Position numbers and translations under genes: made by a program. Of a stretch of DNA of 64,000 nucleotides, positions 1 to 15,139 are shown one piece after another (position 1 is the first letter of the stretch; each line of letters begins with the position of its first letter). The stretch covers positions 2,608,456-2,672,455 of the forward strand of contig JACYXH010000019.1 in the NCBI GenBank assembly GCA_026745465.1, written 5' to 3'. The DNA is from Lota lota (lineage: Eukaryota; Chordata; Actinopteri; Gadiformes; Lotidae). The notes beneath the pieces are model-generated. The model saw only the letters and a program-made list of their open reading frames with translations. It did not search any database and was not told where the DNA came from.

Positions 1-394
1 GACAGTCCACAATGTACTGTATTGCCTTCCCTAGCTGTGGCAATCTAGTTTATTTCCATCGTAAAACACTAATATCATCGCAACCGAAAGATAGATAGGC
101 CGAGATACGTCCAATTTCCGCAAACTGCCTCTGTGAGGGCAGAAAGGTTCTGGGTTTGATCCCCAATGTATACAGCCTAACCTGTAGGCGTCCTTGAGCA
201 AAATGCCCCTTTGGATCAAAAGTTAGTTTGGATCCCTTTGGATCAAAACGTCTGCCAAGCAGTAAAGAGTAGTTGTAAATGAGTGGCGACATGCCATCCC
301 TACTTCAAAAACCTGGACGTAAGTGACCTATTAAGCATATCAGAATCAGCTTCACCACCCCATCAATGCATTATCCCCCTCTCCATTCCTCCAG
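1..394 (+). other. drap1: drap1 intron (partial), with a SINE copy
   Basis: This is intronic sequence left of the first visible drap1 exon. It contains a diverged tRNA-type SINE fragment at about 110-255, listed separately. The 3' splice site is the pyrimidine-rich stretch from about 371 ending in AG at 393-394. No coding exon is seen before 395. Confidence 0.7.
110..255 (+). repeat. tRNA-derived SINE fragment
   Basis: The stretch carries the modules shared by the other SINE copies here: 'gttctgggtttgatcccc' (B-box-like), 'cagcctaacctgtaggc', 'tccttgagcaaaatgccc' and a 'tttggatcaaa' tail. It is diverged, and its tail appears duplicated: the 'tttggatcaaa' motif occurs twice, near 210 and 237. 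Confidence 0.6.
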
Positions 395-485
395 GGGTCG
401 CAAGCCAGGCTCCAGCCGAAAGAACGGAGGAGCCAGCTCCAAGGGCAAGGAGAAGAAGCTGTCGGGCACAGAGTCGGAGCAGGAG
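395..485 (+). CDS. drap1: drap1 internal coding exon (basic linker)
   Basis: DRAP1 (NC2-alpha) pairs through a histone fold with DR1 (NC2-beta). The dimer clamps TBP on promoter DNA in the nucleus and blocks TFIIA/TFIIB entry. This exon encodes the basic stretch after the histone fold, reading GRKPGSSRKNGGASSKGKEK and then KLSGTESEQE. It closely matches the human segment GRKPGSGGRKNGG followed by KDKKLSGTDSEQE (human sequence recalled). AG at 393-394 is the acceptor and GT at 486-487 the donor (gtcggt, weak). The first base completes a codon from the previous exon and the exon ends in phase 0. The histone-fold exons lie outside the window to the left. Confidence 0.9.
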
Positions 486-754
486 GTCGGTCACCTCAAT
501 GCCTGGATGGATGACCCAAATGCATGAATGGTCCTACCAAATGAATGGCTGAAGGGTGGGTGGGTGGGTGGGCGGATAAACCATATGAAAATCTGAACCG
601 TATGAATGGAGGAAAAAATGGATCAGAGAATCAGAATCAGAAAAGCTTTATTGCCAAGTATGTTTTTTACACATACAAGGAATTTGTGTTGGTGATGTAG
701 GTGCACGTCACATTCTCTAAAATAAGTTAACAAACAGGTTAAACAGAACAAACA

Positions 755-785
<31 letters not shown>

Positions 786-945
786 CTACACACACACACA
801 CAACATATAAAAAATATGAGAGTACTTCATAAGTGTGTTCATTCCACATGTGAATGGATGAACCCTATGCATGGGTGAGCGTTATGAACGATTGAACTGT
901 GCTAATTGCTGAATGGATTGTTTGTTTCCGTCGCCGTGGTGACAG
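486..945 (+). other. drap1: drap1 intron with common teleost repeat fragment
   Basis: The intron holds G-rich GGGT repeats near 554-572. At about 625-740 there is a fragment beginning 'cagaatcagaaaagcttta' and continuing 'acatacaaggaatttg', which resembles a repeat very common in teleost genomes. An AT run lies at 762-785, followed by CA repeats. The acceptor AG is at 944-945. Confidence 0.6.
762..801. repeat. (AT)n/(AC)n microsatellite
   Basis: A pure AT run changes into AC repeats inside a drap1 intron. Confidence 0.9.
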
Positions 946-1028
946 GACGACTCGGAGGACAGTGAGACAGACGGGGATGAGGAGGACGGATCCCAGTCAA
1001 GCACAAACATGGCGTCACGCTTTCACAG
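946..1028 (+). CDS. drap1: drap1 internal coding exon (acidic serine-rich segment)
   Basis: The exon encodes DDSEDSETDGDEEDGSQSST and continues NMASRFHR. This matches the human DRAP1 segment DESEDTDTDGEEETSQ (recalled). It starts after AG 944-945 in phase 0 and ends at donor AG|gtaaac with two bases of a split serine codon carried over. It is a CK2-type acidic linker in the C-terminal repression half of the protein. No domain is expected here. Confidence 0.9.
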
Positions 1029-1357
1029 GTAAACACACACAGACTTTCTGGGATAAAAGTCTGCATTTTAGGATTTGTACTCTCCGAATATTAATCTAGC
1101 CGGTCAAGGTCCAGTGAGCTACAGTTTAATTTAAAATAGTATCTCGTTTTTTTAATTTTTAAACTGGCTCATCCAGCAATTGTGACGCACTTATCTAACA
1201 CCCTTTCAATCCAAAAGAGCTTTATTGGCATGGGAAACAAACATTGACACTGCCAAAGCAGTTAAGAAAAAAGAAAGAAGCAAAAAGAACAACATGGACA
1301 TGTAACATATGGGAAATGTCAAAATGTCAATGTCAAAATCCAAATTCCCTCCTTCAG
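1029..1357 (+). other. drap1: drap1 last intron with repeat fragment
   Basis: This 329-nt intron holds, at about 1205-1300, a second common teleost repeat type beginning 'agctttattggcatgggaaa' and containing 'cactgccaaagcag'. The acceptor tract 'ccctccttcag' ends at 1357. Confidence 0.65.
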
Positions 1358-1571
1358 CCCTGATGCTCCACCCCAGTACCTGCACATGGCCAACATGGCC
1401 GCAGCAGCCCCGGCCCCTTCGATGCCAGGCGGCCCCCCACCGGGCCCCATGCCCCCGGGCTCCTTCGCCCCCCACCCCTCCATGGTGGGAGCCACGCCCC
1501 CTGCCCAGCCCACCAGCGTGCCGCACAAAGAAGCAGAGGATGACGACGACGATGAAGACTATGACTCTTAG
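1358..1571 (+). CDS. drap1: drap1 terminal coding exon
   Basis: The first base completes the split serine codon from the previous exon. The frame then runs to TAG at 1569-1571. The protein is proline/alanine-rich (PDAPPQYLHMANMAAAAP, then PGGPPPGPMPPG) and ends in the acidic tail EAEDDDDDEDYDS. Human DRAP1 ends DEEDEEDYDS (recalled), so the C-terminus is conserved. This tail region is known as part of the repression domain of NC2-alpha. The gene identity rests on the two preceding exons plus this terminus. Confidence 0.92.
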
Positions 1572-1976
1572 CCTCCCCCCCTCCTCCGGTTACCTTTGTA
1601 CACACAAAACAAAAACACATGCACACTTTCTCTCTTGTTTTTATCCCCTTTTTATTTTCTCTCAAGTTGGTCTGTTCACGGCTGCTCGGAAGAAAGGGGG
1701 GAAAGGTGTTCGGATCGCAGACCCCTCTCTTCCTCTCTTCCTCTCTTCTAAAGGAAAAGAAAATATCCCACACTGGTTGGCCGACCACCACCCCTGATAC
1801 CGGTGACAACCGGTTGTGTGTTCATTGTGATGTTTTTAATTTCTCATTTCAAAAGACCAAAAATAGGGAAATCCTTTTTTTTTTTTTTTTTTTTTTTTAT
1901 AGAGACGAACTCAACTCTTATTAAGATGCACGTTATTCTGATTCGGACTCCACCCTCCTTCTCCACCTCTACACTC

Positions 1977-1978
<2 letters not shown>

Positions 1979-2031
<53 letters not shown>
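1979..2031. repeat. (AT)n microsatellite in drap1 3' UTR
   Basis: An almost uninterrupted AT run. Confidence 0.9.
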
Positions 2032-2036
<5 letters not shown>

Positions 2037-2394
2037 TCTCCCCTCCATTTTAGTTTTCCCTCTCGCATTTCTCTGGTTTCATTACATTGGAGCGCATCTG
2101 TCCTCCGCTTCACTCAAGCCCTCAGGTCGGTTCCCCAAATGATGAAGATAATAATTATATTATTAGCAGTCGAAGCCTTAGAACCTGACAGTACTGATAC
2201 TGTAGATTGAAAGGTCTGCTGTGTCTAAAACTTAAGTCTAGTGCAAAAAAAGAGCGCTAGCTAAGCGTGGAGCAGTTCATAAGGGAATGCTAGGCTAGGT
2301 CAGTGTACTGTTAATTGTTATCAACTGAAAACTATGGAAGCCAAACTCCTTTTCAGGCTATGTTATGTCACTTGCTGCTGGTCTAACCACCATC

Positions 2395-2419
2395 CCCCCC
2401 CCCCCCCCCCCCCCCCCCA
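2395..2419. repeat. poly(C) tract
   Basis: More than 20 consecutive C in the presumed drap1 3' UTR. Confidence 0.9.
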
Positions 2420-2863
2420 TTTTAATTCCTGATTTTATGAAGATTTTAGGTTTTTCTTTTTTTTTTCCTTTCTTTTTTAAATGTCTATTAGTGATGACCG
2501 TTATTCCACAGAATCGTATCGTTTATCTCCCCCATCATTTGTCAAGAGACTAGAGAGGTCTACCACTGGCCATACCACGTCAGGGAAAATACTGTGAGTC
2601 TCAAACCATAACTTTGTTTTTAAAGTTGTACTTTATTTTCTCCCGCCATTTTCTTCAAGGTCCCGCCCCCGATTATTTACCTTTTTGTCGTTTATTTGCT
2701 TTTAAGGTATTTGGGTTCCCAAACAGTTTTTTCTTTCTTTCTTTCTTTTTAAAAATAATTCTCTGTATTCATTGTTTTTGTCTATTTAGTTAGTTTTTTA
2801 AATTGAATTGAATGCTAGGGCTCCCATTTATTTGTACGACTAAACATGAAATGGTATTAAAAG

Positions 2864-2869
2864 AATAAA
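2864..2869 (+). terminator. polyadenylation signal AATAAA (proximal, drap1)
   Basis: Canonical hexamer about 1.3 kb after the drap1 stop. Confidence 0.45.
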
Positions 2870-2936
2870 AGTGGACAGTGGAAAATTGATATTGTCTTAT
2901 ACAACTTTTAACATTCTTTTCATTTTGTATGGGTGA

Positions 2937-2942
2937 AATAAA
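2937..2942 (+). terminator. polyadenylation signal AATAAA (distal, drap1)
   Basis: Canonical hexamer followed within about 40 nt by GT/T-rich DNA ('gcttttttgtttagtttg' at about 2983-3000). It is the better candidate for the end of drap1. Confidence 0.5.
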
Positions 2943-3391
2943 GTTTGGGATTCAATTAAGAAAAATACGAAAATGAGTGGAATGCTTTTTTGTTTAGTTT
3001 GAAATTCTGACTTCAATTAAGATTTTGGACTGATGAATAAGTTGAGATTCATGTTCCCCATATGAACCGAATGATGAATTATATATCTAACATTTGAGTA
3101 TGTAATGCATGCACTACCATTTCCACTGTCCTTAGTTGCCACCAATTATTATTTGTCTGAATAGTTTTACTATCCACATCCTCTCTGCAGTAAAATACAA
3201 CTGAACCGTAATGAAATCTCCGAACATAACCAACGGAAATGTAAACAAAGGAGCACATCACACCATATCACCGACATCTGGCCCCAAAACAAACCACCTG
3301 TCAATTGATGTGTTAGAATGCCCAGGTCACCGGCTGGTAGCAGGTAGATTCAGATAAGAACGTGACAGTGCATGCCTGTTTCTAAGGAGCA

Positions 3392-3418
3392 GGGGGGGGG
3401 GGGGGGGGGGGGGGGGGG
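3392..3418. repeat. poly(G) tract, 27 bases
   Basis: Uninterrupted G run, counted directly. Confidence 0.95.
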
Positions 3419-3648
3419 TGTACAGAGAGGCAATTGTTCAAGTTTTATGTCTATGCTCAGACAAGTAAGCACACTTTGTTCCTTGGATGTGACCCACCCT
3501 TCAACCACCCATCTACCCAACCCCACATTTGGGTTTGGTAGCATAGCATGTTCCCCTCCCTTGCTTTCTCTCTCTCCATAGTTCTCTGTCTCTCTCTCTC
3601 TTTCTGTATATCTATCCTCTCTCTTTATCTGTGTGTGTGTGTCTCTCC

Positions 3649-3781
<133 letters not shown>

Positions 3782-4249
3782 TCTCTGCTCGGACCACAAA
3801 AACAACTGCACCCTTCCTGCACCAGCGATGATTCAGTGGACTAGCTAGGTGGGCTGCGATGGAGTATACAGTCGACCAACGGGTCTGCAGGAGGAAGGCG
3901 TGGTGGCATCAAAGCGTTTACATGCAGGAAGTTTGGGATGTGAATAATGTACATTTTTCTAGATTAATATCTTTTGGCTTGTGGAAGCGGATTTAGATCA
4001 CAGACTTTTGATCGTCCTATCTGTTATTTGAACCATATTTATAAAAAAAATGAGAAATGTTAACATTCAAATATTTGTAGGAACTTAAATAACTGAATGT
4101 ACTTATAATCGTTGTTGTTTATGTGGCGTATCATTCTTTTTTTTATAGTATTTATTTTTTATTTTTTATTTATACTTGTATATTTTCTACTTTATGTTAT
4201 TATATATTTTGAATGTTTTCATATTACCAAAAAAAATGAACAATAATAA

Positions 4250-6391
<2,142 letters not shown>

Positions 6392-8179
6392 TAAGTCTGA
6401 AAAGGGTCAAGAGGTGAATTAGACCTCCACGAGTAGGCACGCTGTGGGTCTTTACTTTTTTCGGCGTAAGCCACCGTGCACCGCCATAGGTGAGACCTCC
6501 AAAAATGTTATGACATGTCAGGGCAACGAATGGCCGGCTTCGTTTTACCTGCTCTTTTTCTGGTTCATTTATGGCAGGACTCGTTTGGGAGGTTGGCGTT
6601 ATAGCCCAAAATGTTCATTTGTACGGCAGATCATCTTCACGTTATAAAGATCACCAGGTGTCACTGAATAAGTGACTGTTGCTTGTCGTTTTGGTGGACT
6701 TATTTTCAGAAGAACCTATGCAAGCACTGGCGTAGAGACCCATGGTTTAGCTATGCCATAGCTGTCAGGCTTCCACCACCAAGTCACTGGGCAGAGGAAT
6801 TAAAAGTCCAGCAAAAAGGAAACGGCTGCCAATTCACGGCTGCCAATTCACGCGCTATCGGTATCTCGGCTGCTAAACAGCGGAATTCCCCTGACTCGGC
6901 ACAGTGCAGTGTTCTGAGTCAGCCATCGATACAAGCACTCCCCAGTTTGCCACTGTGTCGCCGATTAGGAGTGCAGGAAGAATTTGCTAGGAGGCCAAGA
7001 AAGGTGAGAAGGAAGCTTGGCAGGAGAAGAACACGGTGTACCGGCTCCCACGAAGGCCCAAAAGAAAAGGAGCCATTTTGCTTTTTCATAAGCAAACGTT
7101 GTCGATAACAATATACAACAATAGACCTTTCATTTGTGTTTGAGGATTCCATGGCGATTCGTCCGATTTTCTTCCATGTATTACTTTGTGTGTGATTTTC
7201 ATTTCAGGATCACAATGACTATTAAGTTGTCATACAAAATTTGGGAAATGTGTTTTCTTAGTAAATGTTACTTAGTCATGTGAATGTCACCCTTCTGGTG
7301 CGTGAGAACACACTGCTGACCAAATTAAAACCGATATTGTGAAAGCCCATCATAAAAATAGAGAGGAAAAAAAACCTAGTCTCCATGACAACAAGCAAGA
7401 TAGCTTCCCCTGGCAATGGCTGGCCTGTGACAATGAAGTTGTAACACATTCTTATGTCTCTCGCCTGCCCTGAGCAGACTACTGCTACTAAGTTTAGTAA
7501 CCATATTTTCCTGTCTCAGACAAAGACAAACCTGACCCCAGACTCACAAGTCAGTCTCTAAACGCTTCGCTCAACTAGAGGAAAACAAAAGAAAACAAAA
7601 CAGCTTTGCAAAACCAATCAAAAGGGCAGACCTGCATAATGAGGCAGTGACATGCAGAAGTCGTGTGTGGTTGTTAACACTGTCATACCAAATCGCCTAT
7701 CTTGTCCTTGGTTAAAAATATTTCCACAAAGTCGCCGGAAATTCTTCATTTGTGGACTGAGCACACATTCGATGAAACGGAATCTAAACATTTAACGTTG
7801 CTCTGGACATCCATTTTCAGTGTTTTAAAAAGCTCCCTCCGTGTTACAAAGTGCTTGGCTGTATCTCCAGTTGGTTTCACTAGGGTGGAGAATGGGGGGA
7901 GATCATCATCTCCTGTAAGGGGTGAGGTCAGGCAATGTTTCCTTCGCTCATCCACCCTCTGCACACACACACTTCACTGGGGCCCCTTTGTTGTAGTACC
8001 TGTATGTGAAGTCAGACATGGTGAACACGTAGCCATAGTCTCCCGCCCTCCCTCCCCTCTGTCATGGGATGTGGTCCCTTCCCTGTGTGTTTGAGTTGTA
8101 TTTCTTCCTCTTCTCCTCTGGCCTGTCTCAGCTTGTCTCCCCTCCTGCGTCTTTCCAGATCCTTTTGTTGTCACTAAAG

Positions 8180-8324
<145 letters not shown>

Positions 8325-8924
8325 GTTATATCAAAAGGAGCTGTGTTGGGTGATATCATGAGGTTGTGTTGTAATGCAGCCGTTTACATCTTAAACACGC
8401 ATGGGATCCAGTGGAATCGCAGTATGGCACATTGTTTAGTGGCTAATGTAGAGAACTGGTTTCCTGTCCACTTAACCCTAGTATTCGACCTTTAGCAGCG
8501 TGTTTTGAAATCTATGGTTGGGGGGGGGGGCTAGGGTGTTCGACTCCCATTCCGCAGTCATCAAATTAGGGGCCGTTGAGTTTGACTTCAAACACAACAG
8601 TGAGGCTATTTTCAATTCAAACATTTTAGTAGTAGAGGCCAGAGTCTTTACCTTGCAAGGAAGCTGGATTTGCGAGATCACGATCACACGAGACTCCATC
8701 TTGCTGGCTTCAAGTTATGCGCTTGTGGCCGAACAACAGTGTTTTGGACCAATCAGGGTCATATGAGGAGCTACCCGATCTACGAGATACGTGATAGACG
8801 GTGTAGACAGATGGTTCATCTAACCTCCTGCTGAGTAATTTTTGGAAGTGCCTCCCCTACTCAAACCATTTTTCCAAGGAAGACTTCCCAGATGGTTCTG
8901 TTCAAACCATCTGCCAGGTCAGGT

Positions 8925-9095
8925 CAGGATAGTATAGTGGGCTGGGTGTTTGACTCCTGAAAGGTTCTGGGTTCAGTCTCCCAATGTCCGCAGTCTAACC
9001 TGTAGCCCCTCACCCCTACCTGCTCCTTAATGACATGTAGCTGAATTCACTGTTAGTCCCTTTGGATAAAGGAGACTACATGGTAAATAGTAGCA
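8925..9095 (+). repeat. tRNA-derived SINE
   Basis: Head 'atagtatagtgggctggg', B-box region 'ggttctgggttcag', middle 'gtccgcagtctaacctgtag', then 'cctgctccttaatgac' and tail 'ccctttggataaagg'. This is the fullest plus-strand copy in intron 1. Confidence 0.75.
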
Positions 9096-10187
9096 AACTA
9101 AACTCTTGCAATATTGGGTTTCAATAAAGTCACCGTAAGAAATGGAGGGGGGTGATGATATGCTGCTATTGGTCAGGCTTGACTTTTGGTAGGCGAGGAA
9201 AATGTAAAGCGAAGATCCGGGATTAGTTGGAAATCAAAGAGCCTAGCTTCAGCAGAGATGTCACTGTTGGTTGTTGTATAATATTTTCTTTGATGTTTCT
9301 CTCTGTCTCTTACTTTTTTCCATTTAGTGAACAAACAACTGATATATCCTTCGGCTTGTTTTCAATCTGGCAACCCCCCCCCCCCGTGTCTGTGTGTGTG
9401 TGTGTGTGTGTGTGCGTGCCTTCTGTTTGTGTTGTGTGCGATAACTGATGCACTCTCTCGCTTGCTCCACATGCACCGCACGCTCACACTCCCATTGCAT
9501 TCAAACTCGTTCTCGAACACATCAACATTTAGCCGTTTCAGCTCGGAGATGAGATGACTGCAACACAGATAACACAGAAGGCATCCAGGTACAGGAAATA
9601 AGGGCATTCTCAACCCGATACACTTCCTCCAACAGCAGTTATTGGACTGTCTTTCCTGTGTGGATGACATGGAACCAGCATGTTTTCAATGTAAACTCCC
9701 CCTCCCTCTTTGATTCAATAGACTGAACTACCAAAATGGTGTAGGCTATCGTATTTGATTCAGTTAGTTTGAAGTGTATAAGTCCCCCCACTAGTGTCAA
9801 TTACCACCATTGGTGGGAAATAAATCTTAAAGCCACTTGAACACCCAAATCCTAAGCATTCCATGCCACGGGATGGAAAAAACGGTCTCATCAGGAAGCA
9901 GCAACACCCATAACGCCCGTGGGGGAAAGAAAATATGAGAAAAACATCTTCTGTATGTGCGTGTATACATGCGTGCAAACACGTTGACTGGCATAGTTGA
10001 CTAGAGAGGGAGTTGAGATCCCAGCTGCCGTGCTCTATGCCCTGTGTGTGTGTGTGTGTGTGTGTGTATTAATGTGTGTATTTGTATGTATAAAGTGTCA
10101 CAAGGCCCTGACTTATGAGTCAAGGCCCTTGTGTGTAATTTGTAGCTTAGCTTAGTGTTCTTTGATCTTCATTCAAAGAACAGGCAG

Positions 10188-10375
10188 GAGGATAGTGTAG
10201 TTGTTAGGGGTATTCAACCCCCCCCCCCCCACCCAAAGGTACTGGGTTTGAAACCCTAATGAACAGTCTGAAGAAGAGTCTAATGAAGAGTCTAACAGTA
10301 GGCATCCTTGAGCAAGACACCCTAACCCCTACCTACCTGTCTGTTAGACGACTCAATTGATAAAGTTAGGTGGAA
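10188..10375 (+). repeat. tRNA-derived SINE with internal poly(C)
   Basis: Head 'ggatagtgtagttgttaggg', a C run at about 10219-10230, B-box region 'tactgggtttgaaaccc', 'taggcatccttgagcaagac' and tail 'attgataaagttagg'. A short internal duplication ('gaagagtctaa') is visible. Confidence 0.7.
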
Positions 10376-10393
10376 GTTTTGACCCTGATCACA

Positions 10394-10518
<125 letters not shown>

Positions 10519-10724
10519 AGGGGGGGGGGGGGAAGTAGAATGTAAACAAAAGAACATAAATGGAAGAACTACACAGTAAAGGTCAGAGTTCAAAGGTTGT
10601 ATGTTTCGCTAGAGGAACAGATAAGAACTTGGAGGAGGCCCATCCCACCTTGTAGGAAAACAACCCAGGGAAGCAGGTTAGAGTCGTGTTGAGATGCGTG
10701 GCCTGTTGTTTTCTCGCAATGGAA

Positions 10725-10915
10725 AGGTCTTGCCTAGTGGCACGGGTGTTTGTTTTTCAGTTAAACTTTTCTAGGTTTCATCGCCCAATGTCTGCAGTCT
10801 ACCTGTAGGCATCCTTGAGCCAGATGTCTTACCCTTATATCCTACCTGTCTCTGAAGTCACTCTTAAGTCACGTTAGAGAAAACCAACTGCCCAATGACC
10901 AAAGTTAAATAGTGT
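10725..10915 (+). repeat. tRNA-derived SINE, diverged
   Basis: Contains 'cccaatgtctgcagtc', 'acctgtaggcatccttgagc', 'tcctacctgtctctgaa' and a degraded tail. The head is poorly preserved. Confidence 0.6.
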
Positions 10916-12457
10916 GGTATAAGGAGCGACATCTCGGATCCAGCAGTCCTACAATATTATAGCAGAACTTGTGAGGGGACACGGGGTATGGGCCGGAAAC
11001 CAAAATCTGAAAAGGCGGAGTTTCGCCTTGTTTCCTGTTTCATGACAGATTTATACCAAATGGAAACTCATTCATATGAGTGGATGAAGCTTTCAGAAGG
11101 GGATTTTACTGATTGCATCTATGCATAGGCAGAAGTCTACATGGTGTTGATTTGAAACCTTAACAGACACTTTTTTACAGTTTACTAGTGCTGGCCGAGT
11201 TTGGTCACAACAAATATGAAGTGAAAGAAAGGGAAATGCCATGTTCGTCCAGATTTCAGCTCATCTGCCATCAGACTTTGGATGATTAATCAAAAGTCTG
11301 ATCTGTGAGAGTATAACGAGCCTTTTGACTCAATGGCAAAGGCTTTAGGGAACACACAGTTTTCCCATCCCAGTCAACAACGGTGCGGTCCAAAATTTAT
11401 TTTGGTGTGTGTTGTGCTGTGTTGGTAGAGTTTTGAGCAACTTTTTGTGAGTGGGGTTTTGTCTTGTGTGTTTGTGCGAATGTAAGCAGGCGCCGTGATG
11501 ACAACACTGGGGAGGAGATAAAAGGTTGGTGGGGTTGGGAAGGGAAGATGTGGGTTAGAAGGTCGGACCTCACAGGAAGTGGAGTGGATTCTAAAACTCT
11601 GCCAAAATTCTAGAACCCCACCCACTTGCAAAACTTGCGAAACTTCACTTTCACCGGTGAACGCTTCTTGGATGGAAGCATGGTTCCCATGCACACATAT
11701 TGTTTTAAAAGTCAACCTATTGGCCCTGGCTGGGTATTCAGATTTCAAAACGATTGTAGACTGCGCTGTTAAATACTAAAAGTACTAAATGGTAAAATGC
11801 CAAAGTTGCTTAAAAGGCTACATGCTTATGGTGCTAATGATGCTAAATGCTAAATCCCTTGTCGGCCAAACTTTAAAGATTAGGCAAAGGAACCCCCCCA
11901 CATTTTCTTTATTTTACCTTGACCTTGTTCAACAGGATTTAACGAATATAAGCCACAGCTCGCAGTCAGGTAGATGAATTGGGATGTTTGTGCACTAGCA
12001 TGCTCACGTGTGCCCGTCAGATCGATTTCATTTATTATCCGACCGTGGTCGATGACCTCCTGAGTTGCCATGGAAACCGCAACATTCTGGCGGTATGAGA
12101 CTATGTGTTAATAAGTGACCATTTTCAAGAGCAGCCCCCCCCCCCCCACACACACACACAACCTGTGTATCACCAGACATAGTAGACTTTGAACAGACAT
12201 TTATCAACCCTTTACTGGGAGGATGCCATGGATGTCAATTCGACAATTCTTGTTTGTTTTAAACTGGAAATAAGGGATGCTAATCCGGACTGATAACCGA
12301 CACTGGTATCTGGTCTATAAGCGCTAACCGCTATGAATAAAGCATAAAGTGACGTTTAAAAATGTAGTGTAACTCCAACAGCAGAGCCGGACTTGGTTTC
12401 GCTGCATAAGTTGATGTTTCGTACTCTCTAATTATCTCCCCCCCCTCCCTCCCTTCT

Positions 12458-12706
<249 letters not shown>

Positions 12707-12954
12707 TATTTGCCAGACTGTCTGTCAGCCCCTGGCCTCGACCTTTCTGGTGATAGCAGTGCAGGAGTGTGTGTGTGTGTGTGTGTGTGTATGTCGGTCA
12801 CGACAATGCTCCCGTTCTTCCTGGGGAAAGCCCCCGCCCCTGCCAGCATTCTCCGCTCGCCCACAGGCCCAGAGAGAGAGGGAGAGAGACATAGAGAAGT
12901 AGTGGAGCAGAGCAAAACATAGGGGTCAGCCAGTTTCACAGGAGTGGAGGGGTG

Positions 12955-12977
12955 GGGGGGGGGGGGGGGGGGGGGGG
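12955..12977. repeat. poly(G) tract
   Basis: About 23 G, followed by a short TG run. Confidence 0.9.
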
Positions 12978-13084
12978 TGTGTGTGTGTTCTAAATTGAGT
13001 TAGAATGAAAGAGGGAGGAGCAAGATTAAGGTGTGCCAGTCAGGTAGTAAGGTAAAGGTGCAAAGGCATTCCAGTACTATTTGG

Positions 13085-13790
13085 TAACATTTAGTAGACA
13101 CATTTAGTTTAATCCGAAGGGACTAACAGTGAATTCAAATCAATGTCATTAAGAAGCAGGTAGGGGTTAGAGAGTGAATACAGAGACAGGTCCTTAAGGA
13201 GCAGGTAGGGGTTAGACAGTGAATACAGAGACAGGTCCTTAAGGAGCTATCAGGGGTTAGATAGTGAATACAAAGACAGGTCATTAAGGAGCAGATAGGG
13301 GTTAGACAGTGGACACAGAGACAGATCATTAAGGAGCAGATAGGGGCTAGACAGTGGATACAGAGACGGGTCATTAAGGAGAAGTTAGGGGTTGGACAGT
13401 GGATACAGAGAAAGGTCATTAAGGAGAAGTTAGGGGTTGGACAGTGGATACAGAGACAGATCATTTAAGGAGAAGTTAGGGGTTAGACAGTGGATACAGA
13501 GACAGATCATTAAGGATAAGTTAGGGGTTGGACAGTGGATACAGAGACAGATCATTAAGGAGAAGTTAGGGGTTGGACAGTGGATACAGAGACAAGTCAT
13601 TAAGGAGAAACTAGGGGTTGGACAGTGGATACAGAGACAAGTCATTAAGGAGCAGGGAGGGGTTAGACGTTGAATACAGAGACAAGTCATAGGCAGCATC
13701 TTGCTCAAGGATTCCTACTGGTTAGACTGGGACATCAGGGGTGTGGTGGAACCCAGTACCTTTTGGCTGGGAGTCGAACATTATCCATCC
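13085..13790 (-). repeat. tRNA-derived SINE (minus strand) interrupted by its own minisatellite
   Basis: In minus orientation the right flank (about 13690-13790) carries the SINE head, B-box and 'ccttgagcaagatgc' modules. The left flank (about 13090-13145) carries the 'agtccctt' tail region. Between them, the middle 'cctgctccttaatgac...' module is multiplied into the 45-bp array at 13144-13684. Confidence 0.75.
13144..13684. repeat. minisatellite, 12 copies of a 45-bp unit
   Basis: The unit starts 'gtcattaaggagaagttagg' and ends 'ggatacagagacag'. Copies begin near 13144, 13189, 13234, 13279, 13324, 13369, 13414, 13459, 13505, 13550, 13595 and 13640. All are 45 bp except one of 46 bp (13459). 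Because 45 is a multiple of three, long open frames appear on both strands. They are artefacts. Confidence 0.95.
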
Positions 13791-14125
13791 CCGTTAGGAA
13801 TGTTTTCTAGTGACGAACGAACTGTGTAATATAAGAACGAAAATGGCGTTGAGGTTGAGCGGACCTATCAGCCAATCAGAGGTTATTAACCCAGGTGTTG
13901 AGTGACGAGGCTAAATGCGCGCGCACACACACACACGCACGCAAACACACAGACACAGCAGGTGCAACTGTTCTCTGATTGGCCGGTGGGGAGCTTAGGG
14001 CGGCGACAACGGGACGTGTATGAATGCGGTCCATTATCACAGACTTCATTTCATCCCTTGGCTTCTGTGTCTCGAACTTTCTTACACCCACTCTCATCTC
14101 GCTTTGTGAAGTTCCATCGCAAAAA

Positions 14126-14264
<139 letters not shown>

Positions 14265-14909
14265 ATTACGTCACGTTGTTGCCTTGGCGATGGTGGGGAA
14301 GCGAATACATGAGAACCAATGGGACTCTCTCAGCTGGTTGTCTGAAGGAGTCCAGGGTGTGGGGCAAGACTCGGTGTCTCTGGTGTGTGTGTGTACAGTA
14401 TGGGTGGTGAGGATTAATTGTGATGAACTTGCTGGGTCAGTCGTCACCAAAACCCGGACCAGGGTTGGGTATTGTATTGTTAAAATGTTCTGTATCACTA
14501 GCAATACCACTACCTGGCTTCCGGCTCCAAATAACGAATCAAGATTTTTTCGGTACCTTACTATTAGTATTGTTAAATGGAAAATATATCTGTGTTTATA
14601 AAACGTGACACGGAGGGCAGCTCTGCTGCAAAATATTCTGCAGTTCAGTTAGGTTCAGTGTTTCATGAGTTCTGGTGTTTACCTTTAATGTTTTGTACCC
14701 AGCCCTACTGCGTACTTGCCAGGAAAGTATTCAGACAAAACCATTTTCTTTCTATCTTTACTTCTTTCTTTCTTCTTATTTGACAACCAAATGCTTTTTT
14801 TCTCACACACATGATTTCCTGTGACTTTACCAGGACATTTTCAGAGTTGAGATTCAACATCCATCCACAGGTTAGCCACCTCCTAGCATTTGCTTGCTAG
14901 CTCGTTATC

Positions 14910-15023
<114 letters not shown>

Positions 15024-15139
15024 GCTTTGTTTCCCAAGCGACCGTCAAACAATGCCAAACAACTTGTCATGGAGACCTGCTGCCCTGTAGCATTGTTGTT
15101 GTTTTTTGCCGTTTTTTTGTTCGTTGTTTCGTATCAACA

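Larger units (their letters stand above)
1572..2960 (+). other. drap1: drap1 3' UTR (end inferred)
   Basis: Noncoding sequence follows the drap1 stop. It contains a T run (about 1877-1898), an AT run (about 1979-2031) and a C run (about 2395-2419). Two canonical AATAAA hexamers occur at 2864-2869 and 2937-2942, the second followed by T/GT-rich sequence. I take cleavage to be shortly after 2942. The end is an inference, and no splice sites interrupt the stretch convincingly. Confidence 0.6.

Noticed and set aside
13144-13684. Regularly spaced repeats that could suggest a CRISPR array.
   Set aside because: The units are directly adjacent with no unique spacers, and the organism is a vertebrate. 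The same applies to the 79-bp array at 60862.
13135-13708. Repeat proteins (CLCIHCPTPNFSLMT-type units) on both strands.
   Set aside because: The 45-bp minisatellite is a multiple of three, which creates the open frames. The sequence derives from a SINE.
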